Below are positions 52,447 to 62,100 of a stretch of DNA of 64,000 nt, in pieces. The position numbers were made by a program, and so were the translations under genes. The notes under the pieces were generated by a model. That model did no database searches. It was given only the letters and a program-made list of their open reading frames with translations, and had not been told where the DNA came from. Position 1 is the stretch's first letter. Every line of letters begins with the position of its first letter. The stretch is from JAGPUQ01 sp049325095 (GTDB lineage: Bacteria > Pseudomonadota > Gammaproteobacteria > Pseudomonadales > Porticoccaceae), in contig JBMOPO010000040.1 of assembly GCA_049325095.1 (NCBI GenBank), positions 9,993 to 73,992 on the forward strand, given 5' to 3'.

Positions 52447-54783
52447 ATGGCGAAAGACCCGGTATGCGGCATGCAGGTGGCGGAGGAGCGCGCGGCTGGT
52501 AGCACCGTCCACGCCGGGCACACGTACTACTTCTGCTCGAACCGGTGTCTCGACAAGTTTCGCGCCGACCCGGCGGCCTACGCCGACGCGGATGCCGCCT
52601 CGCCCGCCGTCTGCCACCACCACGCCCACCCGGATCGCCCTGCCGCTGCGCCCAGACCGGCGCCGCCGGGGGCGATCTGGACCTGTCCCATGCACCCCGA
52701 AGTGCGCCAGGACCGTCCCGGCGACTGCCCGATCTGCGGCATGGCGCTGGAACCCCTGGACCTCGCCGCCGAGCCGGAGCACAACCCCGAGCTCGCCGAC
52801 ATGACCCGCCGGTTGTGGGTGGCGGCCGCGTTCACGCTGCCGGTGCTGGTGCTGGCGATGGGCGCCATGGTGCCGGGTCTCGCCGGGTTGCTGCCGCACG
52901 GGCCGGCCGGGCGCTGGCTGGAGCTGGCGCTGGCCACCCCGGTGGTGCTGTGGAGCGGCTGGCCGTTCTTCGTGCGCGCGTACCGCTCGGTGCGCACGTG
53001 GAATCTGAACATGTTCACGCTGATCGGCCTCGGCATCGGCGTGGCCTATGCCTACAGCCTCGTCGCTACGCTGGCACCGGGCGTCTTTCCGGATTCATTC
53101 CGCGACGCGGGCGGACGGGTCGCGGTGTACTTCGAGGCGGCGGCCGTCATCGTCACCCTGGTGCTGCTCGGTCAGGTCATGGAACTGCGCGCGCGCAGCT
53201 CGACCAACGCCGCCATCCGCGCGCTGCTGGGTCTGGCGCCCAAGACCGCGCGGCGCATCGCGCCCGACGGCAGCGAATCCGATGTGCCGCTCGAAGCCGT
53301 GCAGGTCGGCGACCGCTTGCGCGTGCGGCCCGGCGAGAAGGTGCCGGTAGACGGTGTGGTGCTGGAGGGCCACAGCGCCGTGGACGAGTCCATGATCTCC
53401 GGCGAGCCGATCCCGGTGGAGAAGGCGGCAGGTGACGGCGTGATCGGCGCCACCGTCAACGGCACCGGATCGCTGGTGATCGAGGCCCGCAGGGTGGGCA
53501 GCGACACCCTGCTCGCGCAGATCGTGCAGATGGTGGCCGAGGCCAGCCGCTCACGCGCCCCGATCCAGAACCTGGTGGACGTGGTGGCCGCCTATTTCGT
53601 CCAGGCCGTGGTCGGCATCGCCATCCTCACCTTCATCGTCTGGGGAATTTGGGGCCCGCAGCCGGCGCTGGCCTATGCGCTCATTAACGCCGTGGCCGTG
53701 CTGATCATCGCCTGCCCCTGCGCGCTGGGGCTGGCCACGCCCATGTCGATCATGGTGGCGAGCGGCAAGGGCGCCTCAATGGGCGTGCTGTTCAAGAATG
53801 CCGAGGCCATCCAGACCCTGCGCGAGGTCGACACCCTGGTGGTCGACAAGACCGGCACCCTCACCGAGGGCCGGCCGCGCTTGCAGGACGTAGTGGTCGC
53901 CGAAGGCGTTGACGAAAGCGAGGTCCTGCGCCTGGCGGCGACGCTCGAGCGCGGCAGCGAGCACCCGCTGGCTGCCGCCATCGTTGCCGGTGCGCAGGCG
54001 CGCGGTGTGGAACCGGGCAGCTACGAGGATTTCGAGTCCGTCACTGGCCAGGGCGTGCGCGGGCGCATCGCGGGTCGGGACGTCGCGCTCGGCAACCGCG
54101 CGCTGATGGACGCGCTCGGCGTCGACATCACGGCGCTCGTGCCGCGTGCCGAGGCGCTGCGCGGCGAGGGCAAGACCGCCATGTTCGTGGCCATGGACGG
54201 CCGGCCCGCCGGGCTGGTGGCGGTGGCCGATCCGGTCAAGGAGACCACCCCGGATGCCATCCGCGCCCTGCACGCCGAAGGCATCCGCATCGTCATGCTC
54301 ACCGGCGACAGCGCCACCACTGCGCGGGCGGTGGCCGGGCGCCTGGGTATCGACGAGGTGCTGGCCGAGGTGCAGCCGGATCAGAAGGCCCAGAAGATCA
54401 AGGAACTGCAAGCCCAGGGCCGCTTCGTGGCCATGGCCGGCGACGGTATCAACGATGCCCCGGCGCTGGCCCAGGCGCAGGTCGGCATCGCCATGGGCAC
54501 CGGCACCGACGTGGCCATGGAGAGCGCCGGCGTGACCCTGGTCAAGGGCGATCTGACCGGCATCGTGCGCGCCATTCGCCTGTCGCGCGCGACCCTGCGC
54601 AACATCCGCCAGAACCTGTGGTTCGCCTTCGGCTACAACAGCCTGGGTGTGCCCCTCGCCGCCGGCGTGCTGTACCCGGTGTTCGGTCTCCTGCTGTCGC
54701 CGATCATCGCCGCGGCGGCCATGTCCTTCAGTTCGGTGTCGGTGATCGGCAACGCGCTGCGGCTGAACCGGGCGCACGTATGA
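52447..54783 (+). CDS. Copper-translocating P-type ATPase with N-terminal YHS and heavy-metal-binding domains
   Basis: A 778-residue P1B ATPase. An N-terminal YHS domain (DPVCGMQV to CLDKFRADP) is followed by a small metal-binding module (CPMHPEVRQDRPGDCPICGM, about 79-98). The ion motif is CPC at 423-425, phosphorylated Asp467 is in DKTGT, and SEHPLAAAI carries the HP motif. It exports Cu+ across the inner membrane. The absence of a classical CXXC HMA domain at the N-terminus is notable. Confidence 0.93.
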   Translation: MAKDPVCGMQVAEERAAGSTVHAGHTYYFCSNRCLDKFRADPAAYADADAASPAVCHHHAHPDRPAAAPRPAPPGAIWTCPMHPEVRQDRPGDCPICGMALEPLDLAAEPEHNPELADMTRRLWVAAAFTLPVLVLAMGAMVPGLAGLLPHGPAGRWLELALATPVVLWSGWPFFVRAYRSVRTWNLNMFTLIGLGIGVAYAYSLVATLAPGVFPDSFRDAGGRVAVYFEAAAVIVTLVLLGQVMELRARSSTNAAIRALLGLAPKTARRIAPDGSESDVPLEAVQVGDRLRVRPGEKVPVDGVVLEGHSAVDESMISGEPIPVEKAAGDGVIGATVNGTGSLVIEARRVGSDTLLAQIVQMVAEASRSRAPIQNLVDVVAAYFVQAVVGIAILTFIVWGIWGPQPALAYALINAVAVLIIACPCALGLATPMSIMVASGKGASMGVLFKNAEAIQTLREVDTLVVDKTGTLTEGRPRLQDVVVAEGVDESEVLRLAATLERGSEHPLAAAIVAGAQARGVEPGSYEDFESVTGQGVRGRIAGRDVALGNRALMDALGVDITALVPRAEALRGEGKTAMFVAMDGRPAGLVAVADPVKETTPDAIRALHAEGIRIVMLTGDSATTARAVAGRLGIDEVLAEVQPDQKAQKIKELQAQGRFVAMAGDGINDAPALAQAQVGIAMGTGTDVAMESAGVTLVKGDLTGIVRAIRLSRATLRNIRQNLWFAFGYNSLGVPLAAGVLYPVFGLLLSPIIAAAAMSFSSVSVIGNALRLNRAHV

Positions 54784-55058
54784 GTCCGGCGAGTAGCTGC
54801 GGCCATGGCGCTTGACGGACCACCCGTCCGGCGTGCTCCGGCAGTCGCCGCGCCGGCGCTTCCCCCACCTCTCATTGCCGCGTTGACGGCATTCTCGCGC
54901 CCTTTGGTGATTGTCTAGCCGGTGCCGGGCTGACCGCCGTGGTGGCTGCACGGGTATCCGGGCGGCCTCGCGGTGCGCTTCGGGGGCGGCCGGCGGACCC
55001 GCGACGGAAAGAATTCGGCAGGCTGCGGATTCTTTCCCCAACTCGGAAGGAGGGTGTC
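54784..55058. other. Intergenic region with a hairpin
   Basis: About 275 nt without a supported gene. It contains a 9-bp stem GGAAAGAAT/ATTCTTTCC at 55006-55037 just before the next ribosome binding site (GGAAGGAGGG), a possible translation-modulating hairpin. Confidence 0.45.
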
Positions 55059-55295
55059 ATGGATCCACAGGCACAGCATCACCAACCCGCGCGGCGGTGG
55101 CGGTGGGCGTTTTTCGGCTTCGCCGCGATCGCCGCGTTTTTGTTCTTCAGCGAGCACCGCGCCCATGCGCTGGGGCTGCTGCCCTGGCTGCTGCTCGCCG
55201 CCTGCCCGCTGATGCACCTGTTCGTGCACGGTGGACACGGCCATGGCCGCGGCGGCGCCGGAAGCGAGGACAGTGACCGGGAGCAGCGGCCGTGA
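55059..55295 (+). CDS. DUF2933 small membrane protein
   Basis: A 78-residue protein with two hydrophobic segments and the motif AACPLMHLFVHGGHGHG, typical of DUF2933 proteins found in copper islands. A strong AAGGAGGG site precedes ATG 55059. It overlaps the next gene by 4 nt. Confidence 0.83.
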   Translation: MDPQAQHHQPARRWRWAFFGFAAIAAFLFFSEHRAHALGLLPWLLLAACPLMHLFVHGGHGHGRGGAGSEDSDREQRP

Positions 55296-55933
55296 ACGCC
55301 CCGGCCTACGGTCTGTGGGGCATCGCACTCATCAACATCCTGGTATTCGCGCTGTTCGCCTTCAGCTTCGCGCGGCCCCAAACGGCGCGCGACTGGCGCT
55401 CCTTCGGCGCCTTCAGTGCCTTCCTGGTGGCCTATTTCGTCGAGATGTACGGCTTTCCGCTGACGATCTATCTCCTGTCCGGCTGGCTCGGCAGCCGCTT
55501 TCCCGGTGTGGACTGGTTCGCGCACGACTCCGGGCATCTGCTGGAGATGCTGTTCGGCTGGCGCGGCAACCCGCACCTCGGGCCCTTCCATCTGCTCAGC
55601 GCGGTCTTCATCGGCGGCGGCTTCTGGCTGCTGGCGGCGGCCTGGCGGGTGCTGTACGCGGCCCAGCGCGCCGGCCGCCTGGCTCCCACCGGCCCCTACG
55701 CGCGGCTGCGCCACCTCCAGTACGCCGGCTTCGTGCTGATCATGTTCGGCTTTCTGTTGCAGTGGCCGACCCTGCTCACGCTCGCCATGTTCCCGGTGCT
55801 GGTGGTGATGTATGCGCGCCTGGCGCGCCGCGAGGAGCGCGAGGTGGCGGCCGCTTTCGGCACCGAGTACGCCGCCTACGCCGCGCGCACGCCGGCCTTC
55901 CTGCCGGGCCGGCGCACGGCCGGCGCCGCCTAG
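55292..55933 (+). CDS. Isoprenylcysteine-carboxyl-methyltransferase-like membrane protein
   Basis: A 213-residue integral membrane protein with several helices. The C-terminal region GPYARLRHLQYAGFVLIMFG and EEREVAAAFGTEYAAYAARTP is the ICMT/PEMT SAM-binding signature. It commonly accompanies DUF2933 and copper ATPase genes. The start overlaps the DUF2933 stop (ATGA-like). Confidence 0.83.
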   Translation: MNAPAYGLWGIALINILVFALFAFSFARPQTARDWRSFGAFSAFLVAYFVEMYGFPLTIYLLSGWLGSRFPGVDWFAHDSGHLLEMLFGWRGNPHLGPFHLLSAVFIGGGFWLLAAAWRVLYAAQRAGRLAPTGPYARLRHLQYAGFVLIMFGFLLQWPTLLTLAMFPVLVVMYARLARREEREVAAAFGTEYAAYAARTPAFLPGRRTAGAA

Positions 55934-55942
55934 CCGCACGCA

Positions 55943-56587
55943 ATGTGCTTCTCGGCCCCGGCCAGCTTCCTCGCCGGTACCGCGCTGCTCGCGGTGGGCG
56001 CGGTGACGGTGAGCAAGGCGTCCGCCAGAGCCGAGGTGCCGTTCGCGGCGATTCCCGTGCTGTTCGGCGTGCAGCAGCTCATCGAGGGCGCGCTCTGGGT
56101 GGCCCTGGGGGCGGACGCGGCGCCAGCAGGCACCGTGCTGGCGCAGGTCTACTCGCTGTTCTCGCGCGTGCTCTGGCCGGTGTACGTGCCGGCGGCGACA
56201 CTGCTGCTCGAGCCGGTGGCGTGGCGCCGAAAGGTGCTTGCGGCCTTGCTCGTGCTGGGGACGGCCACGGCGCTCTACCTGCTCTATACCCTGGTGCGGT
56301 TTCCGATTAGCGCCGACGCGGCCGGCGGGCACATCCGCTACCTCGCCCCGCATCTTTATGTCCCCTGGGTGATGGCGTCGTACCTTGCGGCGACCATCGC
56401 GAGCCTGTGCCTTTCCAGCCACCGCGCCGTGGTGAGCTTCGGCGTGCTCGCGTTCACCGCCGCGCTCGCCGCCTATGCGGCCTACGCGGTGTGGTTCATC
56501 TCCGTGTGGTGCTTCTTCGCCGCGCTGCTGAGCGCTGTGGTCTGGCTGCATTTCGGGTGGCGCAGACCCGCGGCGCCGGGGGCTTGA
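55943..56587 (+). CDS. DUF6629-like integral membrane protein
   Basis: A 214-residue membrane protein beginning MCFSAPASFLAGTALLAVG, the characteristic start of this family, with GVQQLIEGALWVAL and about seven hydrophobic segments. Function unknown. It begins 9 nt after the methyltransferase gene. Confidence 0.78.
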   Translation: MCFSAPASFLAGTALLAVGAVTVSKASARAEVPFAAIPVLFGVQQLIEGALWVALGADAAPAGTVLAQVYSLFSRVLWPVYVPAATLLLEPVAWRRKVLAALLVLGTATALYLLYTLVRFPISADAAGGHIRYLAPHLYVPWVMASYLAATIASLCLSSHRAVVSFGVLAFTAALAAYAAYAVWFISVWCFFAALLSAVVWLHFGWRRPAAPGA

Positions 56588-57000
56588 CACAGCGGCCGGC
56601 GCGCGGCCCTGGTCACCCGAACTCGCGCCGGACCAAACCGCCGAGGCCGTGCTGGAGTGGAGCGCGAAAACGCCGCACGCGTCGCGCACACCGGTATGGC
56701 CATCACGGGGGCCGCGATGCGCGCGTTCTCGCAGATGCTGCCCCGGTCTGCGCGTGGACGCTTTCCGGCCGAGCGAGCGACGGGCGAGGACCGGACTTGT
56801 GCGCGGGTGGGCTGCTGGGTATGGTCGTCGCCATGGCAGGACTCGACCCATTGGCGCAGGGCAAGGCGGCATAATTCGCGTCGGAGATGGCGCCAGGCGT
56901 TCGACCTCTTCTCTGCCGCCGATCTACGCCGCGCCCCGGTGCCGAGGCCGCGGCTGCGGCCCTCGATGCGTTCGAGGCGGGCCCCCCGGCTTCCGCCGGG
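56588..57000. other. Degenerate intergenic stretch, no gene recognised
   Basis: About 410 nt between the DUF6629 gene and the transposase tail. Several frames are open only because of high GC. No conserved domain was recognised in any of them. It is likely decayed sequence left of an insertion. Confidence 0.5.
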
Positions 57001-57320
57001 GCAGGCTCTGGGGCCGGAAATACCCGCCCATCGCCGCCAGCTGGCGCCGTCAGTGGGCACAGGTGATCCCGTTCTTCGCGTTCTCGCCCGAGGTCCGCAG
57101 GATCCTCTACACCACCAACGTGATCGAGAGCCTGCACAGCCAGGTGCGCAAGACCATCCGCAACAAGGGGCACTTCCCGAGCGACGAGGCGGCGATCGAG
57201 TTGATCTACCTGTCGCTGCGACAGATCGAGGCGAAATGCAAGCGACCGCCCAGGGAATGGCAGGCCGCCAAAACCCAACTGGCGATACAATTCGGGGAGT
57301 GGTTCACGCTCGAAGACTGA
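57001..57320 (+). pseudogene. IS256-family transposase, 3' remnant
   Basis: The frame encodes a C-terminal fragment: RKYPPIAASWRRQWAQVIPF, FSPEVRRILYTTNVIESLHS, then VRKTIRNKGHFPSDEAAI. These are the conserved last 100 residues of IS256 (Mutator-type) transposases including the catalytic Glu in NVIESL. Everything before about 57000 is missing. Sequence after the stop (AGAATTCAGTACAGACCCC to about 57361) resembles the terminal repeat of such elements. Confidence 0.85.
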
Positions 57321-57361
57321 TCTCAGCAACCGGCTCACACACAGAATTCAGTACAGACCCC
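57001..57361 (+). mobile_element. Right-end remnant of an IS256-family element
   Basis: Comprises the transposase tail and the following probable right terminal repeat. The left end and most of the transposase are gone, so it cannot move by itself. Confidence 0.7.
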
Positions 57362-57395
57362 CTTGTTGGCGCTTTCGTCACTCATGATTCGTCGC

Positions 57396-57560
57396 TCACT
57401 CTTTCAAAACGAGCGCATAGCTCGTGCTCCGGGCGCCGTCTTCATCCTGTTTGAGAGCGCCGCGTTTCATCAGGTCGGCTATGTCTCCTCCGGCGGTGGT
57501 CGGCGAGCATTTATTGATGGCTGCCCACTTCTTTGTTGTCAACTTCCCTTTTGAAGTCAT
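57396..57560 (-). pseudogene. Fic-family protein, C-terminal remnant
   Basis: A 54-residue minus-strand frame starting ATG 57560. It reads LTTKKWAAINKCSPTTAGGD then IADLMKRGALKQDEDGARST, the C-terminal winged-helix part seen in Fic-domain proteins. The Fic catalytic domain is absent. The ATG follows directly the stop codon of the HlyD/MFS chimera. It is likely a leftover of a deleted gene. Confidence 0.6.
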
Positions 57561-58025
57561 TCAGCATGCGGTACCGATGCCGAGCAGTACGCCGCCGGCG
57601 GCGAAGCCTGCAAAGCTCGGGAGGGTGGCGGTCAGTGCGATGCCGCCGGCCTGAATCCACATCCCCCACACGATCAGCCCCTTGCGGCCGATGCGGTCCG
57701 ACCAGGCACCGGTGAACAACTGGCCGATGCCCCACACCGCCGGATAGATGGCGGCCCGCGCCTGCTTGAGCGCGATCTCGTAGTCGGCCGGATCGATGCG
57801 CACCAGCGGCGCCCCCGCCGCCACCGCCTCGCCCTCCACCAGAGCGCTGTCCACCACCCGCCCGCCGACCTCGGCGGCGACGCGCACCTCGGTGCCCTCG
57901 ACATGGCCGTTGGCGTAGAGGATGCCCTCGGGCAGGGGGGTCGGCGCCAGATAGCGGTAGAGCGCATAGGCGCCGGCGCCGAGCAGCACCACCGCGAGCC
58001 CGGTCCACAGCCAAGCGCGGTTCAT
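57561..58025 (-). pseudogene. HlyD-family adaptor 5' part joined to an MFS transporter fragment
   Basis: A 154-residue frame. Residues 1-92 are the N-terminus of a HlyD/YbhG-type secretion adaptor (membrane anchor WLWTGLAVVLLGAGAYAL, then lipoyl half ILYANGHVEGTEVRVAAEVG). From about residue 93 the sequence is a piece of an MFS transporter (AIYPAVWGIGQLFTGAWSDR and GFAAGGVLLGIGTA). Neither half is complete, so a deletion joined two genes in frame. It starts within the stop of the upstream small membrane gene. Confidence 0.75.
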
Positions 58026-58228
58026 GACCCGGCCTGATCGGGCAGCGCCGGCCAGCGCGAGAAGGCGACCACGTAGAGCACTGCCAGGTTGGCCAGCGGA
58101 ATCAGCACCAGGAGTGACAGCCAGGGCGAGAAGCCGGCCTTGGCGAAGATCTTCCAGAACGGCGGCAGGATCAGGACGATCCAGACCAGCAGCCACAGCC
58201 CGTGGCCGAAATAGAACTCGTGCATCAT
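58022..58228 (-). CDS. Small membrane protein upstream of the HlyD remnant
   Basis: A 68-residue protein with two hydrophobic helices (GLWLLVWIVLILPPFW and LSLLVLIPLANLAVLYVVA) and no recognised domain beyond similarity to small membrane proteins next to HlyD/ABC exporters. Its stop overlaps the HlyD ATG (ATGA). Tandem ATGs occur at 58228 and 58225. Confidence 0.65.
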   Translation of the reverse strand: MMHEFYFGHGLWLLVWIVLILPPFWKIFAKAGFSPWLSLLVLIPLANLAVLYVVAFSRWPALPDQAGS

Positions 58229-58318
58229 GGTGGTGTTCTCAGCGGAGGGGTTACGGCCAACCCTACCACCGGAAATTGCCGTGTCAAAGTTCCGCGTCAA
58301 AGAACGCCAAGCCCGGGC

Positions 58319-58350
58319 TTGACGCCATGTCGGGCTAAAGGCAGTAGCCT
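58319..58350 (+). promoter_or_regulatory. MerR-type promoter with long spacer and dyad
   Basis: A -35-like TTGACG (58319-58324) and -10-like TAGCCT (58345-58350) are separated by 20 nt, longer than the usual 17. The dyad GGCTA-N7-TAGCC (58333-58349) lies in the spacer. Long spacers with a central dyad are the hallmark of MerR-regulated promoters. Confidence 0.5.
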
Positions 58351-58369
58351 TCGTTTGGGAGGTGCAGGC

Positions 58370-58777
58370 ATGGCACGGTTGCAGATCGGCGAGGTCGCCC
58401 ATCGCTGCGGGGTGAATCCGCGGACCATCCGCCATTGCGAGCGCCGCGGCCTGTTGCCCGCGCCGCCGCGTTCGGCGGCCAATTACCGGCTGTATCCGGA
58501 GGACACCCCGGCGCGGGTGCGCTTCATCAGGCGCGCCCAGCGGCTGGGTTTCACCCAGCGGGGAATCGACGAGCTGCTCTCACTGCGCGCCGCGCCCGGG
58601 GTCCGCTGCGACCAGGTTCGGGAGCGCGCCGCCGCCAAGGCCCGGGATATCGAGCGGCGCCTGCGGGCGCTGCGGGCGATGCGGCGGGCCTTGCTGGAAC
58701 TCGTCGACCAATGCGCGGGAGAGGCCCCGGCGGCGTCCCGGTGCCCCATTCTCCACACCCTGGAGGGAGCGGAATGA
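58370..58777 (+). CDS. MerR-family metal-responsive regulator (Hg-type cysteines)
   Basis: A 135-residue MerR protein with an N-terminal winged helix (QIGEVAHRCGVNPRTIRHCE, PPRSAANYRLYPED) and a dimerisation helix. Three Cys in the C-terminal part, in VRCDQV, DQCAGE and SRCPIL, are spaced 35 and 10 residues apart, close to the Hg(II)-binding triad of MerR (35 and 9). GGGAGG precedes ATG 58370. No merT, merP or merA lies in the window. Confidence 0.85.
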   Translation: MARLQIGEVAHRCGVNPRTIRHCERRGLLPAPPRSAANYRLYPEDTPARVRFIRRAQRLGFTQRGIDELLSLRAAPGVRCDQVRERAAAKARDIERRLRALRAMRRALLELVDQCAGEAPAASRCPILHTLEGAE

Positions 58778-59154
58778 TGCCCGGCAACCAGGGCGCCCCG
58801 CGCGTCGAGCTGATCTACGACCCGGACTGTCCCCATGTCGCCGCGGCCCGGGAGGCGGTGCGCGAAGGTTTCGCCGAGCTGGGGCTGGTGCCGTCCTGGA
58901 CGGAGTGGGTGCGGGGCGCGCCGCAGAGCCCGGGCCATGTGCGCGGCTACGGCTCGCCGACGGTGCTGGTGGGCGGGCGCGATGTGGCCGGCCAGTCGCC
59001 GGGCGCCGGGCCGCCGAGCTGCCGGCTGTATCCGGACGGGCGCGGCGGCCTGTACGGGGCGCCGACCGGGGCCCAGATCGCCGCCGCCCTGGCTGCGGCG
59101 TGCCGGCGCGGCCGCCTGGACCCTCCGCTCGGGGATTTCCGCCCGCGGCGCTGA
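58774..59154 (+). CDS. Thioredoxin-like protein coupled to the MerR regulator
   Basis: A 126-residue protein with a thioredoxin-like beginning VELIYDPDCPHVAAAREAV (one Cys before Pro-His), then GYGSPTVLVGGRDVAG with the cis-Pro-type loop and SCRLYPDGRGG. Such small proteins occur with mercury or organomercurial genes. Its ATG overlaps the merR stop (ATGA). Function not established. Confidence 0.7.
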   Translation: MMPGNQGAPRVELIYDPDCPHVAAAREAVREGFAELGLVPSWTEWVRGAPQSPGHVRGYGSPTVLVGGRDVAGQSPGAGPPSCRLYPDGRGGLYGAPTGAQIAAALAAACRRGRLDPPLGDFRPRR

Positions 59155-59170
59155 CGCCGCCACCGGTCAC

Positions 59171-62100
59171 TCAGCGCGGCAGACCGCGGCCCCGCCAGAA
59201 CGAGAAGATGGCGGGAAACACGATCAGCACCAGGATCAGCGCCGAAGCCACGCCGCCCAGCATGGGTGCGGCAATGCGCTTCATGACGTCGGCACCGCTG
59301 CCGGTGCTGTACAGGATGGGGATCAGACCCATCAACAGCGTGAGCCCGGTCATCAGCTTGGGGCGCAGGCGCAGCACCGCGCCCTCGATGATCGCCTCCG
59401 CCAGTTCCGCGTGATTGGTGGCGCCGCGGCGGCGCCAGGCGAGATCGAGGTACAGCAGCATCAGGATGCCGAGTTCGATCGCGAGTCCGGCCACCGCGAT
59501 CATGCCCACCGCGACCGCGACGCTCAGCCGGTAGTCGAGCAGCCACAGCAGCCACAGGCTGCCGACCAGCGAGAACGGCAGCGCCGACATCAGGATCAGC
59601 GTCTCGACCAGCGAGCGCCGGTGCAGGTAGAGCAGGATGAAGATCAGGCCCAGGGTCAGCGGCACCAGCAGCTCGAGCCGCGCCCGCGCGCGTTCGTAAT
59701 GCTCGAACTGGCCGGCCCAGGCGATGCGCATCCCGGGCGGCAGTTCGACCCGCTCGCGGACCACCTCTTGGGCCAGGGCCACGTAGTCGGCGCTGCCCAG
59801 CTCCGGGTCCGGATCCACCGCCACCAGGCCCAGCAGTTGGCCGTCCTCGCTGCGCAGCAGCGGCGGCCCGGTGCGGAAGTGGAGCTGCGCCACCTGGGTG
59901 ATGGGGATCTGCGCGCCGCTGGCCGTGGCGACCAGGGTGCGCTCCAGGGCCTCGAGGCTGTCGCGGTATTCGCGCGCGTAGCGCACCAGAATGCCGTAGC
60001 GCTCGCGGCCCTCCACCGTCTCGCCGACCCGGACGCCGCCCATGGCGGCCTCGATCACGGTCTGCACGTCGCCCACGTTGAGCCCGAATCGCGCGGCCGC
60101 CGCGCGGTCGATGTCGAAGTCCAGGAAATAGCCGCCACTGGCCCGCTCGGCGAAGGCGCTGCGGGTATGGGGCGCCGTGCGCTCGTCCTCGAGCAGCGCC
60201 TGCTCGATCTCCACCGCCGTCTTCTCAATGGTGGACAGCTCCGGCCCGAACACCTTGATGCCGATGGCGGAGCGGATGCCGGTGGCGAGCATCTCGGTGC
60301 GGGTCTGGATGGGCATCCACCAGATGTTGGGCATGCCGGGGAAGCGCAGGGCCGCGTCCAGCTCGCCGATCAGCTTGTCCCAGGTCATGCCCTCGCGCCA
60401 CTCGCGCTGCGGCTTGAGCATGATGTTGGTCTCGATCATCTCCAGCGGCGCCGGATCGGTGGGGCTGGTGCTGCGCCCGGCCTTGCCGAACACCCGTTCC
60501 ACTTCGGGGAATTTCATCAGTTCCCGGTCCATGGTTTGCAGGACCCGGGTCACCTCGCCGATCGAGATGCCCGGCAATGTGGTGGGCATATAGAGGATGC
60601 TGCCCTCGTTGAGCGGCGGCATGAACTCGCGGCCGAGCCGCTGCGCGGGGTAGAGGATCGATGCCAGGGCCAGGGCGGCGAGCGCCAGCACCGCGGTGCG
60701 ATGGCGCACCGCGCCCAGCGCCAGCGGCCGGTAGGCTGCGGCCAGGGCGCGATTGAGCCGGCCGCGATCGCCGCGGATGGGGCCGCGGATGACCAGTGCC
60801 GCGAGCGCCGGGACCAGGGTCACCGACAGCAGCGCGGCGAACAGCATCGCGTAGGTCTTGGTGTAGGCCAGCGGCTTGAACAGCCGGCCCTCGCTGCCCT
60901 CCAGGGCGAACACCGGGAGGAAGGACAGGGTGATCACCAGCAGGGCGAAGAAAATGCTCGGCCCCACCTCCTGCATGGCGTCGATCACGACCGCCGCCCG
61001 GGTCGCGCAGCGGCGCCGGGCCTCCGCGTCGCCGCGCTGCCAGAGGTGCAGGCGGCGGTGGATGTTTTCGACCATGGCGATCGCCGCGTCCACCATGGCG
61101 CCGATGGCGACCGCGATGCCGCCCAGCGACATGATGTTGGCGGTGAGTCCCTGGTAGTACATGGGCACGAACGCGAGCAGGATGGCGACCGGCAGGGTGA
61201 CGGCGACCACCGCCGCCGAGCGCAGCTGGCCCAGGAAGACCAGGATCACCAGCGCGACCACGACCATTTCCTCGATCAGGGTGCGGCGCAGCGTGTCGAT
61301 GGCGCGCTCGATCAGGCTCGAGCGGTCGTAGACCGGCAGGATCTCCACGCCGGGCGGGAGGCTGTCCCGCAGCACGGCGATGCGCGCTTTCACGCGGTCG
61401 ATGACGTCGAGGGCGTTTTCTCCATGGCGCATCACCACGATGCCGCCCACCGCGATGCCTTCGCCGTTCAGATCGGCCTGACCCTGTGCCAGGGCGGGCC
61501 CCGCGCTCACCGACGCCACGTCCGCCACCCGGATGGGGACGCCGCCGTCGCCGAGGCCGATCACCACCTGCTCCAGATCCGCGATCGAGCGGACATAGCC
61601 GCGCCCGCGAATGATCTGTTCATGGCCGGCCACCTCCAGCACCCGGCCGCCGACATCCTGGTTGGAGGCCCGCACTGCGGCCGTGACCCGGTCGAGCGGG
61701 ATACCGTAGGAGGCCAGCCGGTTGGGATCGACGTGGATCTGGTATTCCTTGACGAAACCGCCCACCGCCGCCACCTCGGCGACCCCCGGAACGGATTCGA
61801 GCGCATAGCGCAGGTGGAAGTCCTGCAGGCTGCGCAGGTCCGCGAGGCTCTGCCGCCCGCTCTTGTCGACCAGCGCATACTGGTACACCCAGCCGACCGC
61901 GGTGGCATCGGGCCCCAGGGTGGGGCGCACCCCTTCGGGCAGTTTCGCGGTCGCCGCGCTCAGGTATTCGAGCACCCGCGAGCGCGCCCAGTAGATGTCG
62001 GTGCCGTCCGCGAAGATCACGTACACGAACGACAGCCCCATGAAGCTCTGGCCGCGCACGGTGCGCACCCCGGGGGCGGCCAGCAGGGTGGTGGTCAGCG

